Positions 55,499 to 64,000 of a stretch of DNA of 64,000 nucleotides are shown here, piece by piece. Every line of letters starts with the position of its first letter. The first letter of the stretch is position 1. A program made the position numbers and the translations under genes. The notes beneath the pieces are model-generated. The model ran no database searches, was not told where the DNA came from, and worked only from the letters and a program-made list of their open reading frames with translations. This stretch comes from Streptomyces rapamycinicus NRRL 5491 (GTDB lineage: Bacteria; Actinomycetota; Actinomycetes; Streptomycetales; Streptomycetaceae): NCBI RefSeq assembly GCF_024298965.1, contig NZ_CP085193.1, positions 186,001 to 250,000 of the forward strand. The letters are read 5' to 3'.

Positions 55499-56227
55499 CC
55501 AGGCAGTGCGCGAACCGCGGCGGTCTGCCAGGAACTCGCCCACAGCATCTTTGCGGCACGCGGCATGCGGTGCAGACGGAATGGTGACAGCGCCCATCCG
55601 GCGGAGAGGGCGCAGGTCCTTACGGGCCCCTAGCCAGCCCGCGAAGGTGAAGGCGTAGTCTGCTCAGGCGCCGCTCGAACATCGAGGAGGCGTGCGTCTT
55701 GCTGCTGGTTTCTCTCGTACTCGTAAAGAGCCGCTGCGGTGGCGGGTCTCATAACGGCACACCGCTTCCAGGAGTCTGCGGCACGCAAGATCGCAGAGGC
55801 GTACCACGTCAGGGGCTTGGCCAGGCGTCGGTCCGTTGGAGAGCGGAGGACGGTCCAACACACAGGTCGACCAGCACGACCAGCAGGGTATGGGCCGCCG
55901 ATCATGACACCTGGCTCGCACCCCGGCCGCCGAGCCAGGTGCAGGGCACCGCCATCGTCGGCGGGTGCGGCATCAGGGCCCTGTTCCTCCTCGTTCATGA
56001 TCCAGGAGGGATCGACCGGATTCGCATGTGAGTGGGAGCGCGAATGGGCTGAGAAAGGCCCCGGCTGGAGTTGCGGCCGCAAATGAAGGACCAGCTCCCA
56101 ACGCACGACGATGCAAGGCGCTATCAGTCGCTCAATTCGTCCCGGGCGTGCTATGCGGCGAAACCCCGCGGAGTATCTCGTACTGCGACTGCATACCGGT
56201 CGGCCGCCAAGAAGGGAAGACATAGCC
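55499..56227. other. Long stretch without a supported gene
   Basis: About 730 bases. A minus frame over most of it has weak codon bias, and its protein shows no recognisable motif. The end contains the ribosome-binding region (AAGGGAAGAC) of the carbonic anhydrase gene. Nothing else is identified. Confidence 0.35.
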
Positions 56228-56716
56228 ATGTCAGTTACCGACCGTTACCTTCAGAACAACGAACGCTACGCCTCCCATTTCGCCGGGCCGCAGCAGATGG
56301 CACCCTCCGAGGGTGTCGCTGTTGTGGCCTGCATGGATGCGCGTATGAACGTTTATGGAATTCTCGGTCTGCAGGAGGGTGAGGCAAGTGTGATACGAAA
56401 CGCCGGCGGCGTGGTTACCGATGACGTCATCCGCTCACTCGCTGTCAGTCAGCAACTGCTGGGAACCCGCGAGATCATCCTCATCCATCACACCGACTGT
56501 CGGATGCTGACCTTTCCGTCCTATTCACTCGACCCCCCGATCCGTGGTCAGGACGGCCTTAAGCCCCTATGGCCGGTGGAGTCCTTCCGCGACGTCGCCA
56601 TCGATGTGCGCCGCTCGATCAGTCGTATCAAGTCGAGTAAGTACATCCCGCACAGTGATGCGGTGCGCGGGTTCATCTTCGATGTCAGCACCGGGCGGCT
56701 CGATGAGGTGAAATAG
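56228..56716 (+). CDS. Beta-class carbonic anhydrase
   Basis: A complete 162-residue enzyme from ATG 56228. Zinc ligands are visible: C35 in VACMDARMN (with the Asp-Arg dyad D37/R39), H88 and C91 in IHHTDCRML; the RNAGGVV loop is also present. The short length and this motif set match the mycobacterial Rv1284-type subclass. It interconverts CO2 and bicarbonate in the cytosol for pH balance and carboxylations. It is one of the few intact genes between 50 and 58 kb and has no operon partner. Confidence 0.92.
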   Translation: MSVTDRYLQNNERYASHFAGPQQMAPSEGVAVVACMDARMNVYGILGLQEGEASVIRNAGGVVTDDVIRSLAVSQQLLGTREIILIHHTDCRMLTFPSYSLDPPIRGQDGLKPLWPVESFRDVAIDVRRSISRIKSSKYIPHSDAVRGFIFDVSTGRLDEVK

Positions 56717-56797
56717 AGGCACCTGCCGTCCTGGCGCCCTGCTGCCAACTCACAGCGGCCTACCGTGCCGGCTGGGCCCTGCCGCTTACGGCGATCC

Positions 56798-57330
56798 TCA
56801 AGCCGACGGCGGTCCACCGAGGGCGTGCAGGGCGAGCGTGGCATGTGCGTAGGCTCCACCCGCACGCATTTCCGCGGCCACCCAGCCCCAGCCGGCCAGC
56901 GTGTCGAGCATGTCCAGGGCCAGCCGCCACTTCTCACGGTGCCCGGCCTCGGGCGGGATGCGGGTGAGGGTCCGCCGCCCACTCCTTGGGCAGGAACAGC
57001 CGCCACTGCAGTGGACAGGAGGCCGTGTCACTGGCGGCGTGGACGCTGACCGCGACCTGGCAGTTGGCGCGTTTGCCCAGGGCTCCGCAGTACTGCGGAG
57101 CCACGGCGACCGACATTCTTCCGTCCTTGGGCAGCGACACGTCGTCGATCACCCAGGCGGTCGGGTTGACCAGTGGCAGCATGCGTTCGCAGATCCGACG
57201 CCGCACCGGCGCCGGGTCCCAGGCGGCCTGGTTCACGAACTGCTGCAGGTTCTGTTCGTTGCCGTCCGGCAGCCGCGAGGCCATGGCCTGGATCGACTTG
57301 CGGCGGCCGTCCAACATCAGTCCCCGCAGG
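56798..57330 (-). pseudogene. IS701-family transposase fragment (second type)
   Basis: The minus frame reads MLDGRRKSIQAMASRLPDGN, EQNLQQFVNQAAWDPAPVR, WVIDDVSLPKDGRMSVAVAP (first Asp of DDE) and KRANCQVAVSVHAASDTASC, followed by PLQWRLFLPKEWAADP. Another frame then continues HREKWRLALDMLDTLAGWG to about 56850. The N-terminus and the catalytic second half are missing. It differs clearly from the IS701 copy at 46.8-48.4 kb, so it is a different element. Confidence 0.7.
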
Positions 57331-57369
57331 TAGCAGTCACCTTGGCGGATCTCCGTGTGGAGAGAATGC

Positions 57370-58064
57370 TCAGCCGTGAACGGTGTTGAGGACGGCGGCG
57401 AGCTTTCCCGGCGCGCTGATCATTGCCATGTGACCGGTGTCGAGGTCGATAACCTCCGCCCGGAGCAACGCGATGGATCGCTGCTGCAGTTCCTCGACGT
57501 AACACTGGTCCCGGGTGAGGTGGACGTACGTCCGTGGGATATCCCTCCGGTAGCCGCTCAGGTCCACGGCCTCGCTCAGCAGGGCGGCCGAATCGTCGGC
57601 CAGCCGGTCCAGAGCGGATGCGGCAGTCGCCTCGTCCATGTCGTTGCACAGCATCGTGGCAGCGCCCGCACGGGTCTGCTGGTAGACCCCGGCGGTGATG
57701 GACTGCTCGACCAGATCCCGCACGCCGGGATCAATCTGGTCGAGCACCCGGGTTCCGTCGGGAGGTACGACGGCCGACACGAGGACGACCTGACGGATCC
57801 GTTCGGGTATGAGGTCCAGGACGCGCGGCACCGTGACCCCGCGAAGGAGTGGCCGACCAGCACCACCTCCCGGAGGCCCCGCGCCTCGACGTCCTCTCGG
57901 ACCGCATCGGCACAGTCCGAGAGCGTGACCGTACCCAGTGGGACCCCAGCCCTCGTCCCGCGGCCAGGGAGGTCGACTGCCAGCGCTTCCGCGCTCAGGT
58001 GAGGGATCAGCTCGTCCCAGCAGTCCGCGCCGAAGCCGGCGCCGTGAATGAGAACGAAAGACAT
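57370..58064 (-). pseudogene. Alpha/beta hydrolase (EstC/methyl-ketone esterase-like), one-base frameshift
   Basis: From ATG 58064: SFVLIHGAGFGADCWDELIP (oxyanion HGAG), EALAVDLPGRGTR and VVLVGHSFAG with the nucleophile Ser. One G appears to be missing near 57842. The other frame then gives VTVPRVLDLIPERIRQVVLV, LSGYRRDIPRTYVHLTRDQC (catalytic Asp) and IDLDTGHMAMISAPGKLAAV (catalytic His) to the stop at 57370. Combined length is 231 residues, normal for this compact esterase group. Everything except the slip looks functional. Confidence 0.75.
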
Positions 58065-58146
58065 ACACGACCTCCTAAGCCACGGCAGGGAGCTTAACTG
58101 AATTCACCTCGGTATCCCAGAGCTCCCGATGGCCCCTGCTGTGGGA

Positions 58147-58180
58147 AGTGCGGCGCCGGCCCTTGGGGCGCCGCCGCACT
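58147..58180 (-). terminator. Stem-loop after the Tat-exported esterase gene
   Basis: AGTGCGGCG (58147-58155) pairs with CGCCGCACT (58172-58180); the 16-base loop contains CCGG and GGCGCC elements that can extend the pairing. It lies 27 bases beyond the esterase stop. Confidence 0.55.
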
Positions 58181-58206
58181 GGTCCCTGAACGGCACAGCC
58201 GCGGGC

Positions 58207-59250
58207 TCACCCCGCCTCGATCGCCTCCATGAGGAGCGGGAACGCCTTGTCGAACTCGCGCGCCCAGTAGGGCCATGTGTGGGAGCCGCCATAGGTCTCG
58301 AAGGCCACGTCGAGTTCAAGGCTGGATGCCCGCTTCACGAACTCCCGGTTTTGCAGCAGCTGGGATGCCTCGAACCGGACGGAGACGTCAGAAGGATCGG
58401 TTCCAGGTGGATCCAACGGTCCGATCCGTCCGTTGCCGCAGGACACGAACAGCTTCGTGTCACGCAGGTTCTTGACGAGATCTGCCGGGTTGTGCGCCGC
58501 CCACACGGCGCGCTGAGCCGTTGGATCGCCGAAGAGGCCGAGCGGGTCATACCCGTTCGGCGCCATATGCGTCCGCAAAAGCCACGTAGCATACGGGTCG
58601 GGGGAGACCGGCTCGACGGTCGGGTGCAGCGTATCGAGCGTGCCACTGAAGGACGCCGCCGCCCGGAAGAGACCGGGATGGCGAGCGGCGTACGACATCG
58701 CGCCGAAGCCCCCCATCGACAGGCCGGCGATCGCGCGCCGGTCGGCGGCACGGAGCCCCCGCACGAGGATCTGCGAGAGCTCCACCAGGTGGAACGTCTC
58801 CCAGCCCGGCTTGTTTCCCACGCCACGGGCCCACCAGTCCGTGTAAAAACCGAGTTCTCCGCCGTCCGGCATGACGACCAGCACGTCGCGCTCACGGGAG
58901 AGGCGCGCGATGTCACTGTGCCGCGTCCAGTCCAGATAGTCGCCGTAACCGCCATGGAGAAGGTAGAGGACCGGCCATGAGGCACGGGGCCTCGACCCGA
59001 ACCGATGCGGAAGGCTGATGCGCACCGACGCGGTGTGGCCGAGCGCGATCGAGTCGATCGTAATGTCCACCGTGCGCGGATCAAGATAGTTCTGCGCGAT
59101 CACGCTCGCGCCATTTTCGGCCTGGACTCCGACCAGGTTCGGTCCTCGCGCATCGCGGCCGCTCGCCAGAGCGACACCCTGCGACGTCGCCGCAGCGACT
59201 CCAGCCGTCGAAGCGACCCCGAAGAAGCGCCTCCGATTGAATGTCGCCAT
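58207..59250 (-). CDS. Tat-exported esterase (esterase D / antigen-85-like family)
   Basis: ATG 59250 gives 347 residues. The N-terminus NRRRFFGVASTAGVAAATSQ is a Tat-type signal. The mature alpha/beta hydrolase has VRISLPHRFGS, WPVLYLLHGGYGDYLDWTRH, LVVMPDGGELGFYTDWWARG, the nucleophile elbow IAGLSMGGFGAMSYAARHPG and the catalytic His in YGGSHTWPYWAREFDKAFP. This matches extracellular tributyrin-type esterases and mycolyl-transferase-like proteins. No operon partners; followed by a terminator hairpin. Confidence 0.88.
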   Translation of the reverse strand: MATFNRRRFFGVASTAGVAAATSQGVALASGRDARGPNLVGVQAENGASVIAQNYLDPRTVDITIDSIALGHTASVRISLPHRFGSRPRASWPVLYLLHGGYGDYLDWTRHSDIARLSRERDVLVVMPDGGELGFYTDWWARGVGNKPGWETFHLVELSQILVRGLRAADRRAIAGLSMGGFGAMSYAARHPGLFRAAASFSGTLDTLHPTVEPVSPDPYATWLLRTHMAPNGYDPLGLFGDPTAQRAVWAAHNPADLVKNLRDTKLFVSCGNGRIGPLDPPGTDPSDVSVRFEASQLLQNREFVKRASSLELDVAFETYGGSHTWPYWAREFDKAFPLLMEAIEAG

Positions 59251-59724
59251 CGCGCGGCCTCCCCATATACGAGCCGGATGGCCCCTGCTCGCGCATCCCG
59301 ACGCCCATCGAGTGAAGTGACTTCGGTTCATAAAAGATACAAACGCCCGCTCATGCGCGTCAAGAGTCGATCCCGGTGCCGGAGCGGCGTCCACGTCGGC
59401 CACCCGTCCGTTCATCGTTGCGGTGCAAGCGTGGCCGGGTCGACGTCGGCCCAGCCAGGGTGAAGGCGACACGGCCGGCGGCTCGGCGCCGGCTCAGGCG
59501 CGCGACGCCGCAGGTAGTCATCGATGATCTCGCGCATCCGCTCGCCGCTGAACGGGCCAACGGTGACCCGGGTAGACGACCGCCACCGGCAATGCCCCAA
59601 GCCTGAGCATGCTCTGGACATATCGGAAGTGCCTTGCCGATCGTGCGTGCCGGAAGCCTGAAGAACTCCCATCACCGCAGGTCACAAGGCACTTCTTCGT
59701 TCTCCTCAGAGTTCTCCACAGACA
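59251..59724. other. Intergenic region without recognisable gene
   Basis: About 470 bases between the esterase start and the lacI 3' end. A minus frame of 87 codons in it contains a plausible helix (GERMREIIDDYLRRRAPEPA) but no family is recognised and the rest is low quality. It is not called as a gene. Confidence 0.35.
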
Positions 59725-60815
59725 TCAGGTCGGTGGAATCAGGCTGAGCCCCGGGGGCGCGGTGGAGTCCCTGGTGACCAGGCGCGCGGGCAGCAGATGA
59801 GTGGCCGGTTCGCGGGCGGGGTCGGCGATGGCGGTCAGGAGGTCTTCGGCCGCGGTGACTCCGATCACCTCGGTGGGCTGGGCCACCACGGTCAGCCGGG
59901 GGCGGACCAGGGCGCCCAGTCGTGGTCGTCGAATCCGACCAGGGAGATGTCCCGCGGGCAGTGGCACCCGCTGTCCTGCAAGGCGGCGAAGGCGCCGACG
60001 GACAGCACATTGTCGGTGCAGTAGATCGCGGTGACCTGGGGTGTGACGTTCAGGAGCCTGGTGGTCGCGGCATAGGAGGCCGCGCTGGAGTAGGCGCTGT
60101 GCGCGATGTGTTCGGGGCGTACCTCGAGGCCCGCGTCGGTCATCGCCCGTACGTAGCCGGCCAGCCGCATCGTGCTGGGGCGATGGGCGGTGGGACTGGG
60201 TTCCGCGGCCCGCGTGACGGTGGCGTCGTACCGTGCCTCGCTGATGATCCCGATGTGGCGGTGGCCCAGCCCGATCAGGTGGTCCACCGCCAGCCGCGAC
60301 GCCTCGACGTTGTCGACGGAGACGAAGCTCGTGCCGGAGACCTTCGGGGCCGGGCGGTCCAGCAGGACCAGCGCGGTGCCGCTGTCGGCCAGCCGCCGGA
60401 GGTGGTCGGTGTCCGCCCCGAGCACGGGTGCCACGATGAGGCCGTCCACGCGTTTGGTGGACAGCACCTCAACCGATCTGCGCTCCAGGGCCGGCTCACC
60501 CTCGGTGCTGCTGACGAGCAACTCATAGCCGTGCTGCCGGATCGTGCGGGCGATGCTCTGGAGCGCGGCGGAGAAGAACCGGTTGCTCATGTCCGGGATG
60601 ACCACGCCGACGGTCTCGGTGTTCCCGGTGATCATGCTGCGCGCCACGCCGTTGGGCCGGTAGCCGAGCTCCGCTGCCACCCGAACCACCTTGTCCCGGG
60701 TCCGTGCGCTGACCTCATCGGATCCGGTGAGCGCGCGTCCGGCCGTGGACTTCGAGACCCCCGCGGCCTTCGCCACGTCGACGATGGTGACGGACTGGTG
60801 CGCGGTTCGCGTCAC
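59725..60815 (-). pseudogene. LacI-family regulator of the hydantoinase/oxidoreductase locus, frameshift near the end
   Basis: GTG 60815 lies 9 bases after GGAGG. The HTH reads SVTIVDVAKAAGVSKSTAGR, with hinge YRPNGVARSMITG. The effector domain has VGVVIPDMSNRFFSAALQSI, LLDRPAPKVSGTSFVSVDNV, LGHRHIGIISEARY and ISLVGFDDHDWA. Near 59905 the frame slips. The remaining part (LTVVAQPTEVIGVTAAEDLL, THLLPARLVTRDSTAPP) is in another frame to 59725. The dimer-core C-terminus is affected. It is cotranscribed after the Gfo/Idh gene and is the likely reader of the GGAACGTTCC operators upstream. Confidence 0.75.
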
Positions 60816-60884
60816 GACAGCACGTACCTCCTTCCGCGCCACATCACGCCGGTGGCATCGTCCTGTGGCCACATTCAATCACTG

Positions 60885-61904
60885 TCATCTCCGATGGATC
60901 TGTTCGATCAGCTCGATGACCCGCACCGCCTCCCGGGGATCGACCGGCAGCGGGCGGCCTGCGTTCAGGGCGTCGGCCAGCCGTGCGTAGAACTCCGCGT
61001 AACGGCCGGGAAGGGTCGGCACGGGGACGGCCGTACCGCCGGCACCGAGCCTTCCCCATGCCGGTTCGGGCTCACGGCCGAACGACGGGTCGGTGGGCGA
61101 GGCGCCGCCCTTCAGCGCCGGCTCCTGCGGGTCGAGCCCGTAGGTGGTGTACGCGCCGCGCGAGCCCAGGACGCGGAAACGGGGGCCGGTCTGTGCCGCC
61201 AGGCCGTTCATCCACAGATAAGAGTGGACTCCCGACGCGTGCCGCAGCACCACGAAGCTGTCCTCGTCGGCCGCCGCGCCGGGGCGGCGGGTGACGACCT
61301 CGCTGTACACCGGCACGGCGTCGCCGAACAGCAGCAGCGCCTGGTCGAGCAGGTGGGCGCCGAGGTCGTAGAGGATGCCGCCGCCTTCCGCGGTGGTGGC
61401 CGTCGTCTTCCACGAGGCGCCCGGGTCCGGCTTCCACCATTCGAACCGGGACTCGAAACGCCATACCTCGCCCAGCTCGCCGCGGTCGATCAGGTCCCGC
61501 AGCGTGCGGAAGTCGCCGTCCCAGCGGCGGTTGTGGAAGACCGTCAGCGGCAGCCCGAGCCGTTCGCTCTTCGCGACCAGTGCCCGCCCCTCGGCGGCGG
61601 TCACGCTGAACGGCTTGTCGACCACGACGCCGACGCCCGCGTCGAGCAGGGAGTCCGCCAGCTGGGCGTGGGTGCCGGAGGGCGAGGCGACGACCGCCAA
61701 GTCCAGTTCGGCCGCCTGACGCAGCAGGGCATCGACGTCCGGCAGCAGCCGCGCTCCGGGGTGCCCGGCCGCGGCCTCGGTCCGGCGGTCCTGATCCCGG
61801 GTGACGATCGCGCTGAGCGTGTAGTGCGGGTCGGCGGCGATGAAGGGGGCGTGGAAGATCCGGCCGGCGGTGCCGAAGCCAATGATCGCGGTGCGTATGG
61901 TCAT
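60885..61904 (-). CDS. Gfo/Idh/MocA-family NAD(P)-dependent oxidoreductase
   Basis: A 339-residue enzyme with an N-terminal Rossmann domain (TAIIGFGTAGRIFHAPFIAA), the conserved VDKPFSVTAAEGRAL motif holding the catalytic Lys, and the C-terminal beta-sheet domain with GGGILYDLGAHLLDQALLLF, where the DxGxH set contributes substrate residues. The family oxidises sugars, inositols or related cyclic alcohols. ATG 61904 overlaps the stop of the FAD oxidoreductase gene (ATGA); lacI follows 69 bases later. Confidence 0.88.
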   Translation of the reverse strand: MTIRTAIIGFGTAGRIFHAPFIAADPHYTLSAIVTRDQDRRTEAAAGHPGARLLPDVDALLRQAAELDLAVVASPSGTHAQLADSLLDAGVGVVVDKPFSVTAAEGRALVAKSERLGLPLTVFHNRRWDGDFRTLRDLIDRGELGEVWRFESRFEWWKPDPGASWKTTATTAEGGGILYDLGAHLLDQALLLFGDAVPVYSEVVTRRPGAAADEDSFVVLRHASGVHSYLWMNGLAAQTGPRFRVLGSRGAYTTYGLDPQEPALKGGASPTDPSFGREPEPAWGRLGAGGTAVPVPTLPGRYAEFYARLADALNAGRPLPVDPREAVRVIELIEQIHRR

Positions 61905-63027
61905 GAGCCAAACCGTCCCGGGCGGAAAGCGGCGAGCAGGGGGTGCGGGCGGCCGGTCACGATCTCCTCGGCCAGCAGTTCACCGGCGATGAGTCCGAGG
62001 GTCGCACCGCTGTGGGTGAACGCGACATGGCAGCCGGCCACCTCGTCCAGTTCCCCGAGCACGGGTTCGCCGTCAGCGGGGATGGGTTTCGGGCCCGCGG
62101 CCCAGGACGCCGGCGGGAGTACGGGGGTGCCTGCCAGTACGGCGGACGCCTCGGCGAGCAGGCCGTCCACAGTGGACCGGCGGACCTCGAACGTGCCGTC
62201 CTCGTGCCGCACGATCTCCTCCTCCGCCCAGGCCGAGTCCAGCACCAGCGCGCCATCCGGGGTCGGCCGGATCGACACGCGCGGGGTGTTCAGCACGGCG
62301 CGCAGCGGGGTGCCGATCGGCTCCGTCCGCACGAGCAGCGAGATCGGGGTGCGGTCCGTGAGGGACACCCCGAGGCGGCTCAGCATGGCGGGTGTGTTCG
62401 CGCCGGTGGCCAGGACGACCGCGTCGGCGTCGAAGCTCAGCCCGGACCGGGTGTGCACACCGGTCACCCGGCCGTCCGCCGTCCGCACGACGGCCGGGCC
62501 GGTGTCGGTCGCCAGTTCACCGCCCAGCGCGGTGAACTCCTTGGCCAGCGTCTCGATCAGCGAGGGGAGGTCCACCCAGCCCTCGCCCGGATTGAAGATC
62601 GCTCCGTATTCGGGCACGGCGGCCGCGTTCACTCCGGGGTCACCGCCGCGATCTCCGACGGGCTCAGCCAGTCCGCCGCGTAACCGATGGCGCTCTGGTG
62701 GGAGAAGCGCTCCCGGAAACGCGCTTCGTCCTCCGGTGCCCCCCAGGCCAGCCCGCCGTCGAAGCGAAGCCATCCGAGGCCGGGCTCGCGGGCGGCCAGG
62801 GTGCGGTAGCGGTCGATGCCGAGCACCCGCAGCCGGTGGTAGTCGGGAGAGCGGACAGCGGCGGAGTTGAGCCAGGCGAGCGAGCGCCCGGACGCGCCAC
62901 TCGCGAGAGCGGTGTCCGAGACGAGTGTGACCGCCACGCCGCGCCGGGCCAGCTGGTGTGCCGTGGAGACGCCCAGAATGCCGCTGCCGACGACGACGAC
63001 GCGAATATCCTGCGCTGCTGAAGTCAT
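61901..63027 (-). pseudogene. FAD-dependent oxidoreductase (DAO family), one apparent frameshift
   Basis: ATG 63027 follows AAAAGGAAGAG. The first part has VVVVGSGILGVSTAHQLARR, DTALASGASGRSLAWLNSAA and YAADWLSPSEIAAVTPE. At about 62635 the frame slips by one base and continues GVNAAAVPEYGAIFNPGEGW, AVVLATGANTPAMLSRLGV, and the FAD-contact end HVAFTHSGATLGLIAGELLA. Combined length is about 375 residues. It is the first gene of the minus operon, opposite the hydantoinase gene, and probably oxidises an amino-acid or amine derivative. Confidence 0.78.
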
Positions 63028-63080
63028 GCCTCTTCCTTTTGTCCGGAACTGCGGGAGCCGCTCTCCGAATCCGTTACCGA

Positions 63081-63098
63081 CTCCGGAACGTTCCGGAG
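63081..63098. promoter_or_regulatory. 18-base perfect palindrome, operator of the FAD-Gfo/Idh-lacI operon
   Basis: CTCCGGAACGTTCCGGAG shares the GGAACGTTCC core with the site at 63242-63261. It begins 12 bases downstream of the minus-strand -10, so bound repressor would block transcription of the operon that includes its own lacI gene. Confidence 0.75.
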
Positions 63099-63110
63099 CA
63101 TCTCGCGGCG

Positions 63111-63138
63111 ACCATAACGCCGCCATCGGGTCGGTCAA
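63111..63138 (-). promoter_or_regulatory. Minus-strand promoter of the FAD-Gfo/Idh-lacI operon
   Basis: TTGACC (63138-63133) and TATGGT (63116-63111) are separated by 16 bases on the minus strand. It is the mirror partner of the plus-strand promoter at 63202-63231. Confidence 0.55.
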
Positions 63139-63201
63139 CCGGTCGCGCCGCGACCGCCCACGTCACAGGCGTGTTTCGTGGCCGCGGGGCCCATCCGAAC
63201 C

Positions 63202-63231
63202 TTGACCACACCTGATGGGCCTGCTTAGAGT
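63202..63231 (+). promoter_or_regulatory. Plus-strand promoter of the hydantoinase gene
   Basis: TTGACC (63202-63207) and TAGAGT (63226-63231) with an 18-base spacer; the operator palindrome starts 10 bases after the -10. Confidence 0.6.
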
Positions 63232-63241
63232 GACGCCCACT

Positions 63242-63261
63242 TTCCGGGAACGTTCCCGGAA
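63242..63261. promoter_or_regulatory. 20-base perfect palindrome, operator of the hydantoinase gene
   Basis: TTCCGGGAACGTTCCCGGAA is perfectly symmetric with the same GGAACGTTCC core as the site at 63081-63098, set downstream of the plus-strand -10. The pair defines a common motif for one LacI-type repressor. Confidence 0.78.
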
Positions 63262-63319
63262 TCGAAGGTCGGGCCACCAGCATCCCGGCGAGTCGAAACC
63301 CCCGCGAGGCAAGGCATTC

Positions 63320-64000
63320 ATGAGCCTGAGAATCGGTGTGGACACCGGCGGCACCTTCACGGACGTGTGTGCGTACGACGAGGCGACCGGGCGGATCCAC
63401 GTACGCAAGGTCTCCTCCACCCCCGACGACCCCGGCCGGGCCATCGTGCGCGGACTGGGCGAACTGCTCGACCAGATCGGCGGACGGGAGATGGCCGAGG
63501 TCGGCTATTTCGCACACGGCACCACGGTCGGCACCAACGCGCTGCTCACCGGGCGGGGCGTGCGCACCGGGCTGATCACCACCCGGGGATTCCGGGATCT
63601 GCTCGAACTCGGCCGCGGCCGCCGGCCGGACATGTACGACGCGCAGGTGGACAAGCCCGCCCCGTTCGTACCGCGCGATCTGCGCCTGGAGGTGACCGAG
63701 CGGGTCCGGCACGACGGCCGGGTGGAGATCCCGCTGGACCCGGACGAGGTGCGCGAGGCCGTGCGCACGCTGAAGGCCAGGCGTGGTGTCCGTCGCGGTC
63801 TGCCTGCTGTACGCGTACGTCCGCCCGGACCACGAGCGGCTGATCGGTGAGATCGTCCGCGCCGAGATGCCCGAAGCCCATGTCTCGCTGTCCAGCGAGG
63901 TGCTGCCGGAGTTCCGTGAGTTCGAGCGGCTGTCGACGGTGGTCACCAACGCCTACATCGGGCCCGTGGTCGCCGACTACCTGGCCCGGCTGCGCGGCAC
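63320..64000 (+). CDS. Hydantoinase/5-oxoprolinase A subunit, N-terminal part (continues beyond window; one apparent frameshift)
   Basis: ATG 63320 starts the ATP-binding hydantoinase_A N-domain: SLRIGVDTGGTFTDVCAYDE (phosphate loop), VGYFAHGTTVGTNALLTGRG and TTRGFRDLLELGRGRRPDMY. At about 63783 a one-base slip moves it to VVSVAVCLLYAYVRPDHERL, then EVLPEFREFERLSTVVTNAY, which runs off the window end. The enzyme class hydrolyses cyclic amides (hydantoins, 5-oxoproline) using ATP and normally has a B subunit, expected just outside the window. Control by the flanking operator is likely. Confidence 0.82.

Noticed and set aside
59412..59675. An 87-codon minus ORF before lacI.
   Set aside because: Only one helix looks protein-like; no start context, neighbours or family support it.
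59922..62870. A 982-codon open frame on the plus strand.
   Set aside because: Antisense to lacI, Gfo/Idh and DAO genes, which all show real family motifs.

Overview
The window is high-GC DNA with G/C-rich third codon positions, many GTG starts, Tat and lipoprotein signals, LacI-type regulators and SpoIIE-type phosphatase genes. This points to a Streptomyces (or close relative), probably an accessory chromosome-arm region: catabolic operons are separated by stretches full of transposase fragments and truncated genes.

Layout. 1-2.6 kb: end of a DoxX-type gene, Tn3 and IS630 remnants, a lipoprotein. 2.65-6.5 kb: broken padR gene, NarL-type two-component system, small membrane protein, wrecked amino-acid permease, IS630/IS5 scraps. 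6.6-14.7 kb: GlcD-type FAD dehydrogenase, hydrolase/amidohydrolase pair with divergent TetR, truncated PaaI thioesterase behind a perfect palindrome, DAO-type FAD oxidoreductase, PucR regulator. 14.7-15.7 kb: decayed STAND-type NTPase.

15.7-29 kb is a hemicellulose/oligosaccharide island on the minus strand: lacI, solute-binding protein, two CUT1 permeases, GH63/trehalase-like glycosidase and secreted GH39-ricin enzyme, then a truncated CE1 esterase, a GH10 xylanase with an exact CebR-box, a GH43 enzyme and a collapsed lacI. 29.4-30.6 kb holds a glycosidase stub joined to leuC/leuD-like remnants. 30.7-38.2 kb is a plus-strand catabolic cluster: LysR, MFS carrier, IlvD/Edd dehydratase, FAD oxidoreductase, and aconitase-X large and small subunits. 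38.7-45.9 kb is a second sugar locus: GH3 glycosidase, fused permeases, binding protein and divergent LacI, with a good promoter and TTTCGAAA-type operators.

46-58 kb is dominated by decay: PL6-like lyase cut by an IS701 element, IS982, IS1380 and Tn7/Tn552-like scraps, broken universal stress protein, SpoIIE phosphatase, GAPDH (catalytic Cys replaced by Arg), cytochrome oxidase subunit I, ferredoxin reductase and DUF488 genes. An intact AraC regulator and beta-carbonic anhydrase lie among them. 58.2-64 kb: Tat-exported esterase, then a divergent locus (LacI, Gfo/Idh oxidoreductase and DAO oxidoreductase versus hydantoinase/oxoprolinase) with mirror-image promoters, each followed by a GGAACGTTCC-core operator.

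Many otherwise well-conserved genes carry one apparent single-base frameshift. This may reflect residual sequencing indels rather than biology; truncations, deletions and fusions are the more reliable evidence of decay.
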